From Muribaculaceae bacterium (GTDB taxonomy: Bacteria; Bacteroidota; Bacteroidia; Bacteroidales; Muribaculaceae), in NCBI GenBank assembly GCA_009775195.1, contig VSPF01000045.1, positions 1-17,264 of the forward strand: a stretch of DNA of 17,264 bases, read 5' to 3'. Under the pieces are notes generated by a model. It was not told the DNA's origin, did no database searches, and saw only the letters and a program-made list of their open reading frames with translations. Both the position numbers and the translations under genes were made by a program. This document shows, piece by piece, positions 7,551-16,691 of the stretch (positions within the stretch are counted from its first letter, which is position 1; the number at the start of each line of letters is the position of its first letter).

Positions 7551-8531
7551 CTATAGTGGTATTCCGTCCTTATCCGAGATTTTTGGGCCGGCACCGACCG
7601 GCACTCGCAGACTACGGAACTCGAGGATATAATCAAGTATAAAAAGCAAAGCCAAGGCACCAAACAGCGCAACCGAGCCTGCCCTGGGGCTAAACATGGC
7701 GGCATATTCGTTGCCGAAATCAACGGCACGGTCGGCATAGACATAAGGCTCGGACGGGGTAAAGGCATACTCACCCGAGTGGTCAAAACCGATATTACCG
7801 AAGCTGAAATTTCGCGACAAAGCCGTCAGGTTGGCCCCCACGGAGTCAGACAGGGCGGTCAGCCGTGATGCCATTGTGGGGAAATTGGCGAAGTCGAAAC
7901 CCGACAACTGGTCAGCCAACTGCGACAATTCATTGTCGTATTTGCCAAACAGTTCTTCTTGCAGGCTGCCGTGTTCGATTAGATATGATTTTTCGCTGAC
8001 AAAGTCGTTGAGAATAAACTGGTTTAAACTCCCTGCCTGGCCGTGCATGACATCATATCTGATAAAATTTCCAAGCGACGAAGATACTTGCGACGGCTTG
8101 AAAGCAAGATAATTCTCAAGGCCCTCGCGGGTAATGTTGAGGCGGTCGGCCTCCTGAGACTTGAAGCGCGACATCATGCCGCTGACAAGCTCTATGTCAC
8201 GGTCGCCGGCATCGCGAAGACTGCGGTTAGAAAACACAAAATTTGCCGCGTAGATGGTAGGTTGCGCGGCAAAGGCTATTGCCGCCACACACATCGCGAG
8301 ACCAAGGTATTCGAATTTGCGCCATTTAGCAAATTCATTTTCCACCGTCTTGGCCTTTACCGCGAGATAGAGACCGAGCGAACCTACGATAAGCACCCCT
8401 GCGCCGAGGGCGAGGGCCTCGGCCATGGGGCGGCCGTCGAGCAAGAGGCCCATGGCCGTGCAGAAGGTAAGCCCGAGAATACCTATGATACTGAGCATCA
8501 CAGCGATTGACAATCCTTTCTTCTTTTCCAT
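7551..8531 (-). CDS. Four-TM membrane protein with periplasmic domain, unknown function
   Basis: A 326-aa protein with ATG at 8531, 31 nt after the protease stop. MEKKK is followed by TM1 at about 8-30, TM2 at about 38-59, a basic loop (KAKTVENEFAKWRK) and TM3 at about 74-96. A soluble region of about 185 residues (97-282) follows, then TM4 at about 284-304 and a short polar tail. Positive charges at the N-terminus, in the TM2-TM3 loop and after TM4 (FRSLR) predict N-in/C-in with the 97-282 domain in the periplasm. That domain is helical and holds several Phe- and Tyr-rich patches. No catalytic motif and no family were recognised. Lying between the membrane-anchored protease and GTPase 2, it is a candidate for the membrane core that connects the cytosolic and periplasmic parts. 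Confidence 0.85.
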   Translation of the reverse strand: MEKKKGLSIAVMLSIIGILGLTFCTAMGLLLDGRPMAEALALGAGVLIVGSLGLYLAVKAKTVENEFAKWRKFEYLGLAMCVAAIAFAAQPTIYAANFVFSNRSLRDAGDRDIELVSGMMSRFKSQEADRLNITREGLENYLAFKPSQVSSSLGNFIRYDVMHGQAGSLNQFILNDFVSEKSYLIEHGSLQEELFGKYDNELSQLADQLSGFDFANFPTMASRLTALSDSVGANLTALSRNFSFGNIGFDHSGEYAFTPSEPYVYADRAVDFGNEYAAMFSPRAGSVALFGALALLFILDYILEFRSLRVPVGAGPKISDKDGIPL

Positions 8532-8562
8532 TTATATTGAGATGAAGGGTAGATGATAAGCT

Positions 8563-10473
8563 CTAAACTTTTTTGATATACGGCGTGTATGTTTCAGGGA
8601 TTGACTCCGACTCGATGCGCTCAATCAAGCTCTTGCCACGGCTGTCGGCACCGACAGTAAACGTAGCCGGCAGGAATGGAGCTTCATCGCCACCACGTTT
8701 CGCAGCCTCGCGGGACTGCTTGATAATCACTTTGTCGCCATCTGCCGAATATGTGATATCGCCAACCCATGGATTCTCCGGGTCGATGTTCGAGGTGTAA
8801 TAGACACGTCCGCGCCCGTTATTCTTGAATACGAACGAAAGCTGCACCAGCGGCGGCAATACCGTTGAATCGGCATCGGCCTGGAGGCGGAGAGGACGCA
8901 TGAGTGTCGTTGCGTAGCGGATACTGTCGCCTGGAACGTGGTTGAGGACATCCTTAAAGGTGGCAAAGGGGAGGAAATTGTCTATTACCTTGTCGAGAGC
9001 CGGACGCAACTGTATGACCGGGCCGATTGTGCTGCGCGTGGCGACAACGCGGCCCGTGCTACGCAGAATGTCGGCAATCTCCTCGGTGCTCAGCGATATG
9101 TCGAGACTCTTAATCAAGCCCACGGCACCTGCAACTATGGGTGCCGAGAAACTCGTACCGTCTACAGCAGCAGCGCCGCCGCCGGGGAGTTCGCCATATA
9201 CCTTGGCACCGGGAGCAGAAACTGTAGACTCGTAGATACGGCGCTCGGGGAAGTTGCCGAAGTTGCTGAATGACGACTTTGAGAAATTGCTGTCTACCGA
9301 CGAAACCTTGATAGTGTTCTGCCCACGCTTCGAGGCATCGAGGGCGGTAAATATATTCTCGTTACCGGCGGCCCATACGATGGTCACACGGTATTTGTCG
9401 CACATGTCGAAGACATATTTCCACACGTCTTCCTGGGCGAGAAGTTCGCGACGCGCCATCTCAATCTGACGGTCGACGGGCCACGAGGCCACCTCGTCGG
9501 CAAAGCTCATACCGGCTGAGATATTGACGACCTGTGCACCGTGGTTGACAGCGAACAGCAGCCCTTGCAGCATGGCCAGACAGCCAAAACGAGCCCCGAG
9601 GCTTACCGGCATGAATGTACACTCGGGCGCGATGCCAGCTATGCCGTGGTCATTATCCATGCCGCCGAGAGCCAGGTTGGCAACCATTGTGCCGTGACAA
9701 AGCACGGGGTCGGGGTTGCCGGGGTCATACGTATCGGGCACGGCGACATTGTCGCTACCGTCCCACACATTGTATGGGTGTACGATTGTAGTGGCCGCAA
9801 ACTCGGGGTTCGACAAGTCGAAATAGCTGTCGACAACCGCCACTACCACCTTGTCGCTGCCCTTGGTGAGGTCCCAGGCATCATAGGCCTTGACAGCGTC
9901 GAGATGCCACGACTTGGCCGCATCGCTAATGTCGGTGTCAGAGGGCCGGTAGCCCATATCCATCACGCCCTCCTCGAATACCAGGAAGGGTATGTCGGGG
10001 ATTTGCCGGGGCAGCTCGGTAATAAGCTCGCGACGACGCTCCGGTGGCACCTGTATAGACATCAGCTTGGTATTTATGTCGCAGAAGAGTACCTGGTACT
10101 CGTCGCCGGGATAGAGTTCCTTGAAACGCTCGGTCCAACGGTTTATATCGCGTTCGCCGACTTCGGCCTGGAAAAGCACGTTCAAACGATTTGAAACAAT
10201 CTGACGGCCGTCGTCCTCGATTATATCGTCGTCGTTGATAGGCGGCAACTGCCCCTGCACAGGCTCCTCGACCACGACAGTGTCGACGTAGCCATCGTCG
10301 GAAGTTCCACTATCGGAAGAGCAGCGTCTGAACTGGCTCAGAAGCAACATGAAGATGAAGAACAATATAAGGAAGAGCAACAGACGGCCAAGACATCCCA
10401 GGCACCCCCAAGGTTTCCAAAACGGGTAGTGCCACCATACCCGGCCATTTCCGTCGAAATGTATTCGTCTCAT
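8563..10473 (-). CDS. Membrane-anchored subtilisin-like serine protease (S8 family)
   Basis: About 636 aa from ATG 10473. A TTG at 10479 would add two residues. A short basic, Trp-rich N-terminus (MRRIHF, WWHYPFWKPWG) precedes one TM at about 26-46 (LLLFLILFFIFMLLL), so it is a type II anchor with the enzyme in the periplasm. An acidic low-complexity linker spans about 55-88. Residues about 95-170 have a small alpha/beta pattern that could be an inhibitor-like propeptide (I9 type), which is inference. The catalytic domain carries all S8 marks: Asp215 (VVVAVVDS), His260 (CHGTMVANLALG), oxyanion Asn371 (VWAAGNEN) and Ser441 (GTSFSAPIVAGAVG). About 135 C-terminal residues follow with a beta-rich pattern. 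It should cleave peptide bonds with a Ser-His-Asp triad; the substrate is unknown. It sits 18 nt after srfC and may be the executing enzyme of the set. Confidence 0.96.
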   Translation of the reverse strand: MRRIHFDGNGRVWWHYPFWKPWGCLGCLGRLLLFLILFFIFMLLLSQFRRCSSDSGTSDDGYVDTVVVEEPVQGQLPPINDDDIIEDDGRQIVSNRLNVLFQAEVGERDINRWTERFKELYPGDEYQVLFCDINTKLMSIQVPPERRRELITELPRQIPDIPFLVFEEGVMDMGYRPSDTDISDAAKSWHLDAVKAYDAWDLTKGSDKVVVAVVDSYFDLSNPEFAATTIVHPYNVWDGSDNVAVPDTYDPGNPDPVLCHGTMVANLALGGMDNDHGIAGIAPECTFMPVSLGARFGCLAMLQGLLFAVNHGAQVVNISAGMSFADEVASWPVDRQIEMARRELLAQEDVWKYVFDMCDKYRVTIVWAAGNENIFTALDASKRGQNTIKVSSVDSNFSKSSFSNFGNFPERRIYESTVSAPGAKVYGELPGGGAAAVDGTSFSAPIVAGAVGLIKSLDISLSTEEIADILRSTGRVVATRSTIGPVIQLRPALDKVIDNFLPFATFKDVLNHVPGDSIRYATTLMRPLRLQADADSTVLPPLVQLSFVFKNNGRGRVYYTSNIDPENPWVGDITYSADGDKVIIKQSREAAKRGGDEAPFLPATFTVGADSRGKSLIERIESESIPETYTPYIKKV

Positions 10474-10491
10474 AGTCAAAACGCTATAATC

Positions 10492-13428
10492 TTAGAAAGA
10501 AATTTGTTGAATTAAGTTGCCGAGGGCGGCGTTGACCTCGGGGGGTAACTGGCTACGCTTGAGATGCACTACAAAGGCTATGGTCATATATTCGAGCCAT
10601 TCGTTGTAGTTGTTGTCGAAAGAATCTGTCAGGGCCGTACCACGGTCGAAGGCAGCCTCGAACATATCGGCAAGCTCGTCGTGGGTATAGCTCGACTGAC
10701 GCTCCTTGCCGATATACTCGTACACCGGTAGGAAATTGTCGTTTGCAATCTCGCGTGCCTTGTCGCGAAGCTCCTGCGACAACATAGAGTAGCCGAAGTC
10801 GTCGACAAAAGCATTGAGGGTCGAGGCCATAATGTCGGCCACGAGGCTTTCTTTAATCTGCGACACATTTGCCACGTTGACCTCGCTGCGTATACGCTCG
10901 GCAATGACATCGGCCAGGCCGAGGCGGTCGGCAGATTCGAGCAGGGTATTGACGAGGTCTTTCATCAGGCCGGGATTGAATCCGTCGTCCGACGAGGTGA
11001 ATGTATTCATCAGTTTGTCGGAACATACCTTACGACGCCACAGGTCGAGTATGTGGTCGGCAATGAAGGTCTGGTTTGTCTTGGGGCGCATACGCGGCCT
11101 GAAAAGCACCGTTGGGTCGATATTGCGCCTCGACAACTGGGCCTTGGCTTCGTCTACGCTGCGCCAGCCGTATGCCTTGAGCAGGCGTGCCCAGCGTTCG
11201 TCATCGTCCTTGCAACCCTCAAAGCCACGACAACGATTGATAATAAGCTGGTAATCACGCAGATTATTGAGGTCGTTGTTGATAGCCGTGCCGTGTACAA
11301 GCTCATGAACCACACTCAAGCACTCGGCCTCTGTAACCTGGAGGGCCTGCAACAAATGGCCAAAATAATAGCTGTCGGCCGAGCACGAGGTGTCGAATTC
11401 CCAGCGTATATTGCTGGCTGTCTCGATATTATGCAGCAACTTGTCGTTGTCATTATCGCTGTCGTACTCTTTGTCGAGTATGTTGCGCACGGTGGTCATG
11501 ATGTCGTCGCGTTTGCGCTTCATCTGTTCGCTGCGGATTTGCGACGAGGCGACAGCCACACGGTTCATACGCTCGATGATATAGAGCGAGCCGTCGTTGT
11601 TGAGGGTCGACACCACGTCCCAGGCCAGGGCCGGGTCGAAAAAGAGTTCGCGCACGCTGGCATTGTTCTCAAAAGTTGTGCGGAGCAGGCGGTAGTAGTC
11701 ATGATTCATCTCGAGTCGCTGCTCGGGCGACGAAGTGGCCACGTCGTAGCCGCTAAACATCTGGTTGCCCGTAGGCGTGCACGAGCAGTACTCATAACTA
11801 CGCAACAAATATGTATCCTTAAACGACACCCCGGGGGCGGACCAGTTACGGAACCAGTCGACATTACTCCAGTTTAGCACGGCATCGAGGAGGACGGTGC
11901 GGAATCGGTCTTCCCAGCGCGTATTGAGTGCCGTTGCATTATTGTGCGAGTCATAATTCTTGGGCGTCATGTCGATATTAATCTTCGTGGCGACAAGGAA
12001 GAGAGGCGATATACCGCCGGTACGCGCCAAGGTGGCGACGCGCTCCTCTACATTGTTGCCCACGTTGCGGCGCACCCACTGGTCGAGGAGTATGTGCAGG
12101 TTCTTGACCTCGCTCTGCTTGTGATGGTGGCAGAAGAGCAGCACCTTCATCATGTGGCTCTCGCTGTAGTGATTGAAGAGGTAGGCGATTTTGCCGCGAA
12201 GGAAGAGCTTGACAATCACCGACTGGCCCGACTTGTCACGCGCACCCTCGGTGCAGAAAGCCTCGTCTTGCTGCTCGGGGCTACGCGCGCCGGGGAAGTC
12301 GAGCAGGTCGGTATCGCGCAGCAGCTCCTTGCTCACATGGTCGGCAAGTTTGGCCCGACTTGCACGCGACAGGTAGCCGGGCTGCCCGGCCTTAGCATCG
12401 TCGTAAAAATATTCGCGTGTCTCATCGAGGTATTCTGGCTCGATTTTAAATATCACCTCGGCACTGACGGCACAAAGGTCGCACGTGGGCACGTCGGCCT
12501 CGCGACGCAGGTGCGTACGGTCGCCGCCTTCGGGCACGAATACATCGGTGTGTATATCCCAATTCACCTCGTCGAGGCCGTTGAGGCAGGCCACCGACAT
12601 GATGGTCTTGCGGTTTTCGCCGCCATGCACCACGGCTTCGATGGGCACGTAGACCTCGTGGGCGAAGTCCATACGCTGCAAGGCCCCGGTGAGCCGTTCG
12701 AAGAGGCGCGTTATCACCTCGTTTTCGTGCCAGAGGTATTTGAGCACAGCCGACCATTCGGCCGACGGCACGCGGCGTATGATGCGTGCAAGGGTCTCAA
12801 AATAATTCGAGCGGTTGAGTTCCTGCGTGGCAGCTTTCTGATAGGTGGCGAGGTACGACTTTATGTCGAGTATGTCGTCTTCGGTCAACACCGAGCTGCC
12901 GGTCTCGCTACGCGAGCCGTAGCGCTCGGTCAGCAGGTCGGAAATCTGGCGCAGCTCATCCTGCGAATAGGTAGTGTAGTCACGTATGTTTGAGTAGTAT
13001 CCCGACGAGAGTATGGTTGCGAGTCGCCCGACGCTGAGTAGTTTAACTATCACGGGGTAGTCGCGGTTGTAGCGACCGGGGTCTTTGGCAAAGCTGGTCA
13101 TGCGCGTCACCACGCCCGTAGCCTCGCGGTCATCGCCTATGGGGTTGATTTTGTCAACAAAGCCGATGCCCTCGGGGTGTTGGGGCGACTTGATTACAAA
13201 CGCCTTGTCATGGCGGTTGAGCAAGGTATTTATTTGGTATGACTTGCCGGTCTGGCTCTCGCCAAAGGCTCCGATGGCCGGGTTCTCGGTCAGGGCCTCG
13301 AGCTGGCGCCGAAGCCTGCGCCGCCCGTCGAGCATCTGGAAAAATGACTGCTCATACTGCTCGGGCTTGTTGGCCTTGAGCCACGCAAGGCCCTCGTTAA
13401 TTATGCGGATATCGTCGTGTATTGCCAT
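10492..13428 (-). CDS. srfC: SrfC-like P-loop GTPase (putative virulence factor family)
   Basis: About 978 aa from ATG 13428 (MAIHDDIRI). A TTG at 13452 overlaps the srfB stop (TTGA) and would add eight residues. The start of the P-loop domain is near the N-terminus: helices to about 50, then GAFGESQTGKSYQINTLL with GESQTGKS at 56-63. A G3-like DFPG lies at 377-380 (TDLLDFPGARS) and a G4-like TKIN at 481-484 (LFLVATKINID). The last Asp of G4 appears replaced by Asn, which may alter nucleotide choice. Between G1 and G3 lies an insert of about 310 residues with a CDLC pair at about 316-319. After about 500 the protein is long and helical, as in dynamin-like or SrfC proteins. The length and the place directly after srfB fit the SrfC family (PF10139 type). 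In Salmonella the srfABC locus is SsrB-controlled; the mechanism is unresolved. The partner is presumably SrfB. Confidence 0.82.
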   Translation of the reverse strand: MAIHDDIRIINEGLAWLKANKPEQYEQSFFQMLDGRRRLRRQLEALTENPAIGAFGESQTGKSYQINTLLNRHDKAFVIKSPQHPEGIGFVDKINPIGDDREATGVVTRMTSFAKDPGRYNRDYPVIVKLLSVGRLATILSSGYYSNIRDYTTYSQDELRQISDLLTERYGSRSETGSSVLTEDDILDIKSYLATYQKAATQELNRSNYFETLARIIRRVPSAEWSAVLKYLWHENEVITRLFERLTGALQRMDFAHEVYVPIEAVVHGGENRKTIMSVACLNGLDEVNWDIHTDVFVPEGGDRTHLRREADVPTCDLCAVSAEVIFKIEPEYLDETREYFYDDAKAGQPGYLSRASRAKLADHVSKELLRDTDLLDFPGARSPEQQDEAFCTEGARDKSGQSVIVKLFLRGKIAYLFNHYSESHMMKVLLFCHHHKQSEVKNLHILLDQWVRRNVGNNVEERVATLARTGGISPLFLVATKINIDMTPKNYDSHNNATALNTRWEDRFRTVLLDAVLNWSNVDWFRNWSAPGVSFKDTYLLRSYEYCSCTPTGNQMFSGYDVATSSPEQRLEMNHDYYRLLRTTFENNASVRELFFDPALAWDVVSTLNNDGSLYIIERMNRVAVASSQIRSEQMKRKRDDIMTTVRNILDKEYDSDNDNDKLLHNIETASNIRWEFDTSCSADSYYFGHLLQALQVTEAECLSVVHELVHGTAINNDLNNLRDYQLIINRCRGFEGCKDDDERWARLLKAYGWRSVDEAKAQLSRRNIDPTVLFRPRMRPKTNQTFIADHILDLWRRKVCSDKLMNTFTSSDDGFNPGLMKDLVNTLLESADRLGLADVIAERIRSEVNVANVSQIKESLVADIMASTLNAFVDDFGYSMLSQELRDKAREIANDNFLPVYEYIGKERQSSYTHDELADMFEAAFDRGTALTDSFDNNYNEWLEYMTIAFVVHLKRSQLPPEVNAALGNLIQQISF

Positions 13429-13448
13429 AGTATTGAGAAGAGGGAAAT

Positions 13449-16400
13449 TCAATTTATTTTAAGTTCGAACTCGCCTTTGTCGAGCCAGTGCTGGCCGTCG
13501 TTGATAATCGACTGACATAAAAATTCCACCTGGTCGCGCGGCACCTGGTCGCCATTCTGGTCACAGACATCCTCGATAGTCAACTTCTCGGGGTCGTCCA
13601 TGAAATCGCGGCTGATTGTCACGCGCAACGCGCGCCGCCCGCTGTTGTTGTAGAGGGCATAGACGGGGCGACCGTCGTAGTGGGGGGTGTCGAACTGTTT
13701 GCAGCCGAAGAAGGCCGGGAATATGGTCAGGTTCAGGGTCTCGCTGCCTTTCTTGGGCGTGAGCAAGGTCGTGGCCATGCGGTCGCCCTTGTAGAGGCTT
13801 ATATAGTTTGCCGTGGAGCAAAAATGCTTGGCCATGTCGTCGAACTGGATTACCATGCCGTTGAAGCCCAGCGTCGAGGCAAGGTGACCTACCATCGCGC
13901 CCACGGCGACCACGGCCTTCTGGTCGTAGAAATATCCCTGGGGGTCGGCAAGGGGGAACCACTGGCCCACGCGGTACTCGTTGAGGCGCACAAGCCGGTC
14001 GGGGGTAACGGGCATATATTTGACAAACAGCTCGGTAATGGCATCGATACTGGTAGGACGGCCCGACAGCACAACGATATCGCAGTGATGGGCGTAGAGC
14101 ATTACCGAAATCTGCTTCATCAGCTTCTCCATGGTCGATTTGACGATATCGGCAACGCGCACGGGGTCGAAACGCCACTTGAGCTCCTCGAAACGGAAAC
14201 CGAAATGCGCGGCAAAATAGTCGAGCAGGTAGCTCGACGGCTTCACGTCGGGGAAAATCTCGTCGAATGTATAGACCCTCGACGGACGGTGCAGGCGTAG
14301 CTGCTCCATGAAGAACTGAGCCATGGGGTGCGACACCTGCGTGTTGAAGTCAACGCGGCAGCGGCGGTCACGGTCTTCCATCATATTGGAGTCGACGCCA
14401 AAGAAATCGCGCAACAACGACGTGGCAAGTCGTTGCTTGATAGCTGCCGTCTCGGCCTCGCCCGACGACGAACGCAAATCGCCCATGAGGGTGCGATAAT
14501 ACACGTGTTCGGTCATGGTGGGTATAGCGGCTATCTCGTCGTTGCCCATAGAGTCGAGGCGCGTTATCAGGGCCGAATAGATGCTGCCCATGTCGGGATA
14601 GCTCTCGCCACGGTCTTCGATTATGACATTCTGTATGATATTGCGCAGTATATCGTCGCCGGCGACATAGAAGCTGTCCCAGAAAATGGGCCGTGGCGTG
14701 AGTGTGCCGTCGTCGTTGCCCGAGCACATATACGTGCATACCATCACGTCGGTAGTGCCGGCGCCTATGTCGACCGAGGCTATGGTGACAGCCTTGTCGC
14801 GGTAGCCCTCGGCCTCGAGCTCGGGACGCTCGTGGCCCTTGAGGTCGAAAAATTCACGGGCACGTCCACGATAACGCTCGGCAATCTCGGCATAGAGATA
14901 GACGAGCTGGCACGAAGTGGCCTCGTCGAAAGTCCACGATGCTTTTTCGTCGGCCATGGCATCGTCGTTGTCGGCAGCGAGGCTGTCGACCGAGGGATAG
15001 ACCTTGATGTCGGGCAGTTCGCCCTCGGGATAAACCAGTTTGAGGGCATCGAAGGCATCGAGGGCGCACTGGCGCAGCTTGATTTGCTCCTTGCGCGGCA
15101 TGGCCGTGGGGCATGTGAGTATGAGGCTGCGAAGAACTCGCTTGCAGTTGATTTGGCCGTGGCGGCGACGGAACTCGGGGCTGTTGATTTGCATCAGGGC
15201 CTGCTGCAAAATCTCGATAAGCACGAAGGTCATCAGCGACGAACGCGAGTAATGGGTGTGCCCGTCGGTGTTCTCGAGCATGTTGAAAGGGTCGCGGACA
15301 AACTCGCCGGCCGCATCGAAGAGGTCTGACAGGCCGGGCACATACACGTTCTCGGCCTCGCGAATATACAGAGGGTCGCTATCAGTGGTCAGGAACTCCC
15401 ATTTTTGCTTGAAGAGCTTGTTGTCCCACAGGTAGCGCTTGGGGCTTGAGTAGTTGGTGGTGCTTGCCCACAGGCCCTCGCTCTCGACCGAGCGGTACAC
15501 GAGCTTGCGCGCCTCGTCGCCAACCCGGACAAGCGACGAGTAGCGGAACATGTCCTCTTCCTCTATCACAATGTCGCCACCGAAGTCGGCCTGACGGAAA
15601 ACAAGACGCATGTCGAAGGGATGCTCATAACTCTTCGACGGGTCGCTGATATCGCGCAGGGCAAGCATGGCAGCACGGGTAAAGTCGCCGTCTTCGAATA
15701 ACAATCCGCATGTTCGCGAGTTACCGATATCGAGCACCAAATCGACGGGTATATCGCGCTCGGGCGGACAGCGGTAGAGCGTAACCTCGGGAGCAGCCCC
15801 GATAAAGCGGATAAAGTTGATAAGGTAGATATAGAACCCTATATATTTATACCCTCCGGCGGCGGGGTCGAGGCCCAGGAGTTGTGCTATATAGTGGCTG
15901 AAAACCGTAAACGACCCGTTGGGCGACATAAAGGGTATGAGGTTCGACACACGGTTGCATAGGCCGAACTCGAGTTTGTCGATACCCTCGATGGGGAATG
16001 TTGGGCGATAGAGGGCCATCGGGTCGCGGCTCGACCGCGTGTCAAAAGCCCAAATGAAACGGTAAGTTGCCTTGCCGTCCTCCCTGACATCGCCGACACG
16101 TTCGATTTTGACGCGGCACCATGCGTAAGGCACGTCGGTGGTCACGCCGTGCTGCATCTCGAACATCGGCATAGGCAGCCAGTGGCCGAGCAAGAGGTCG
16201 AAAGCCGGAACGCGCTCGTGTACGCGCTCGGGGTTGGGTGTCATATAGCTAAGCAGCGAGTTGAAAGTGTACATCTCGCCATTACCCGACCCGGCATCAA
16301 GCTGCGTGTACAAGGCCGGCGAGACATCGCTGCGCATGATTTCGACACCGCTGTCATCGAGCTTGGCGCGGCCATCGGCAAGCAGTTCTATCGTTCCTTC

Positions 16401-16610
16401 ATTGACAAGTTCGTTGACAGGGATATATTTGCCTATACCGCTGTGATAGGAAACCAGGTCGAAAACGCGCTCGCCAGTCTGTTGGTTGACAATATTGCAG
16501 AAACTATATTTCAGAGGGCGCCCTGTAGGCAGCGACAGTTGCTGCCCGGCGTCAAACTCTACCTCTGTCGTATGGAATTGTATGCCTGTATCGGCAATTA
16601 GATGTAGCAT
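13449..16610 (-). CDS. srfB: SrfB-like actin/Hsp70-fold ATPase (virulence factor SrfB family)
   Basis: A 1053-aa protein and first gene of the operon, ATG 16610, with no Shine-Dalgarno. The N-terminus MLHLIADTGIQF resembles SrfB N-termini. Residues about 1-285 form an N-terminal region. The ASKHA (actin/Hsp70/sugar kinase) nucleotide-binding motifs are clear: phosphate-1 LVLDIGNSRTCG at 291-302 (Asp294), phosphate-2 ASVDIGAGTTD at 611-621 (Asp614) and the adenosine motif CDIVVLSGRPTS at 843-854. Phosphate-1 and -2 are about 320 residues apart, so subdomains are large or contain inserts. A C-terminal region of about 150 residues (900-1053) follows. The length of about 1000 aa fits the SrfB family (PF07520 type). 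It is predicted cytosolic with no TM, and ATP binding is expected. In other bacteria srfB is coupled to srfC, as here (gap 20 nt from ATG, or TTGA overlap). Its role is unknown; an ATP-driven scaffold or chaperone for SrfC is inferred. Confidence 0.86.
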   Translation of the reverse strand: MLHLIADTGIQFHTTEVEFDAGQQLSLPTGRPLKYSFCNIVNQQTGERVFDLVSYHSGIGKYIPVNELVNEGTIELLADGRAKLDDSGVEIMRSDVSPALYTQLDAGSGNGEMYTFNSLLSYMTPNPERVHERVPAFDLLLGHWLPMPMFEMQHGVTTDVPYAWCRVKIERVGDVREDGKATYRFIWAFDTRSSRDPMALYRPTFPIEGIDKLEFGLCNRVSNLIPFMSPNGSFTVFSHYIAQLLGLDPAAGGYKYIGFYIYLINFIRFIGAAPEVTLYRCPPERDIPVDLVLDIGNSRTCGLLFEDGDFTRAAMLALRDISDPSKSYEHPFDMRLVFRQADFGGDIVIEEEDMFRYSSLVRVGDEARKLVYRSVESEGLWASTTNYSSPKRYLWDNKLFKQKWEFLTTDSDPLYIREAENVYVPGLSDLFDAAGEFVRDPFNMLENTDGHTHYSRSSLMTFVLIEILQQALMQINSPEFRRRHGQINCKRVLRSLILTCPTAMPRKEQIKLRQCALDAFDALKLVYPEGELPDIKVYPSVDSLAADNDDAMADEKASWTFDEATSCQLVYLYAEIAERYRGRAREFFDLKGHERPELEAEGYRDKAVTIASVDIGAGTTDVMVCTYMCSGNDDGTLTPRPIFWDSFYVAGDDILRNIIQNVIIEDRGESYPDMGSIYSALITRLDSMGNDEIAAIPTMTEHVYYRTLMGDLRSSSGEAETAAIKQRLATSLLRDFFGVDSNMMEDRDRRCRVDFNTQVSHPMAQFFMEQLRLHRPSRVYTFDEIFPDVKPSSYLLDYFAAHFGFRFEELKWRFDPVRVADIVKSTMEKLMKQISVMLYAHHCDIVVLSGRPTSIDAITELFVKYMPVTPDRLVRLNEYRVGQWFPLADPQGYFYDQKAVVAVGAMVGHLASTLGFNGMVIQFDDMAKHFCSTANYISLYKGDRMATTLLTPKKGSETLNLTIFPAFFGCKQFDTPHYDGRPVYALYNNSGRRALRVTISRDFMDDPEKLTIEDVCDQNGDQVPRDQVEFLCQSIINDGQHWLDKGEFELKIN

Positions 16611-16621
16611 AACGAATGTAA

Positions 16622-16660
16622 TGGTTTTATTAAGTTTACTGCAAAATCGTGTTTTTTCGT
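16622..16660 (-). promoter_or_regulatory. AT-rich 5' leader of srfB with second copy of the promoter-box motif
   Basis: The leader between the -7 box and the ATG is AT-rich with no Shine-Dalgarno, as usual in Bacteroidota. At 16638-16657 a motif reading (plus strand) CTGCAAAATCGTGTTTTTT resembles CTACAAAATTACGATTTTTT at 16689-16708, which covers the -7 box. It could be a degenerate second promoter, an operator half, or coincidence in AT-rich DNA. Confidence 0.35.
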
Positions 16661-16691
16661 GATGATATCAGATTTTTTATATCTCAAACTA

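Noticed and set aside
7541..7786. N-terminal extension of GTPase 2 to 7786
   Set aside because: It overlaps the end of the four-TM gene in another frame, and the ATG at 7540 stands 10 nt after that gene's stop. The extension reads as low-complexity, non-protein-like sequence.
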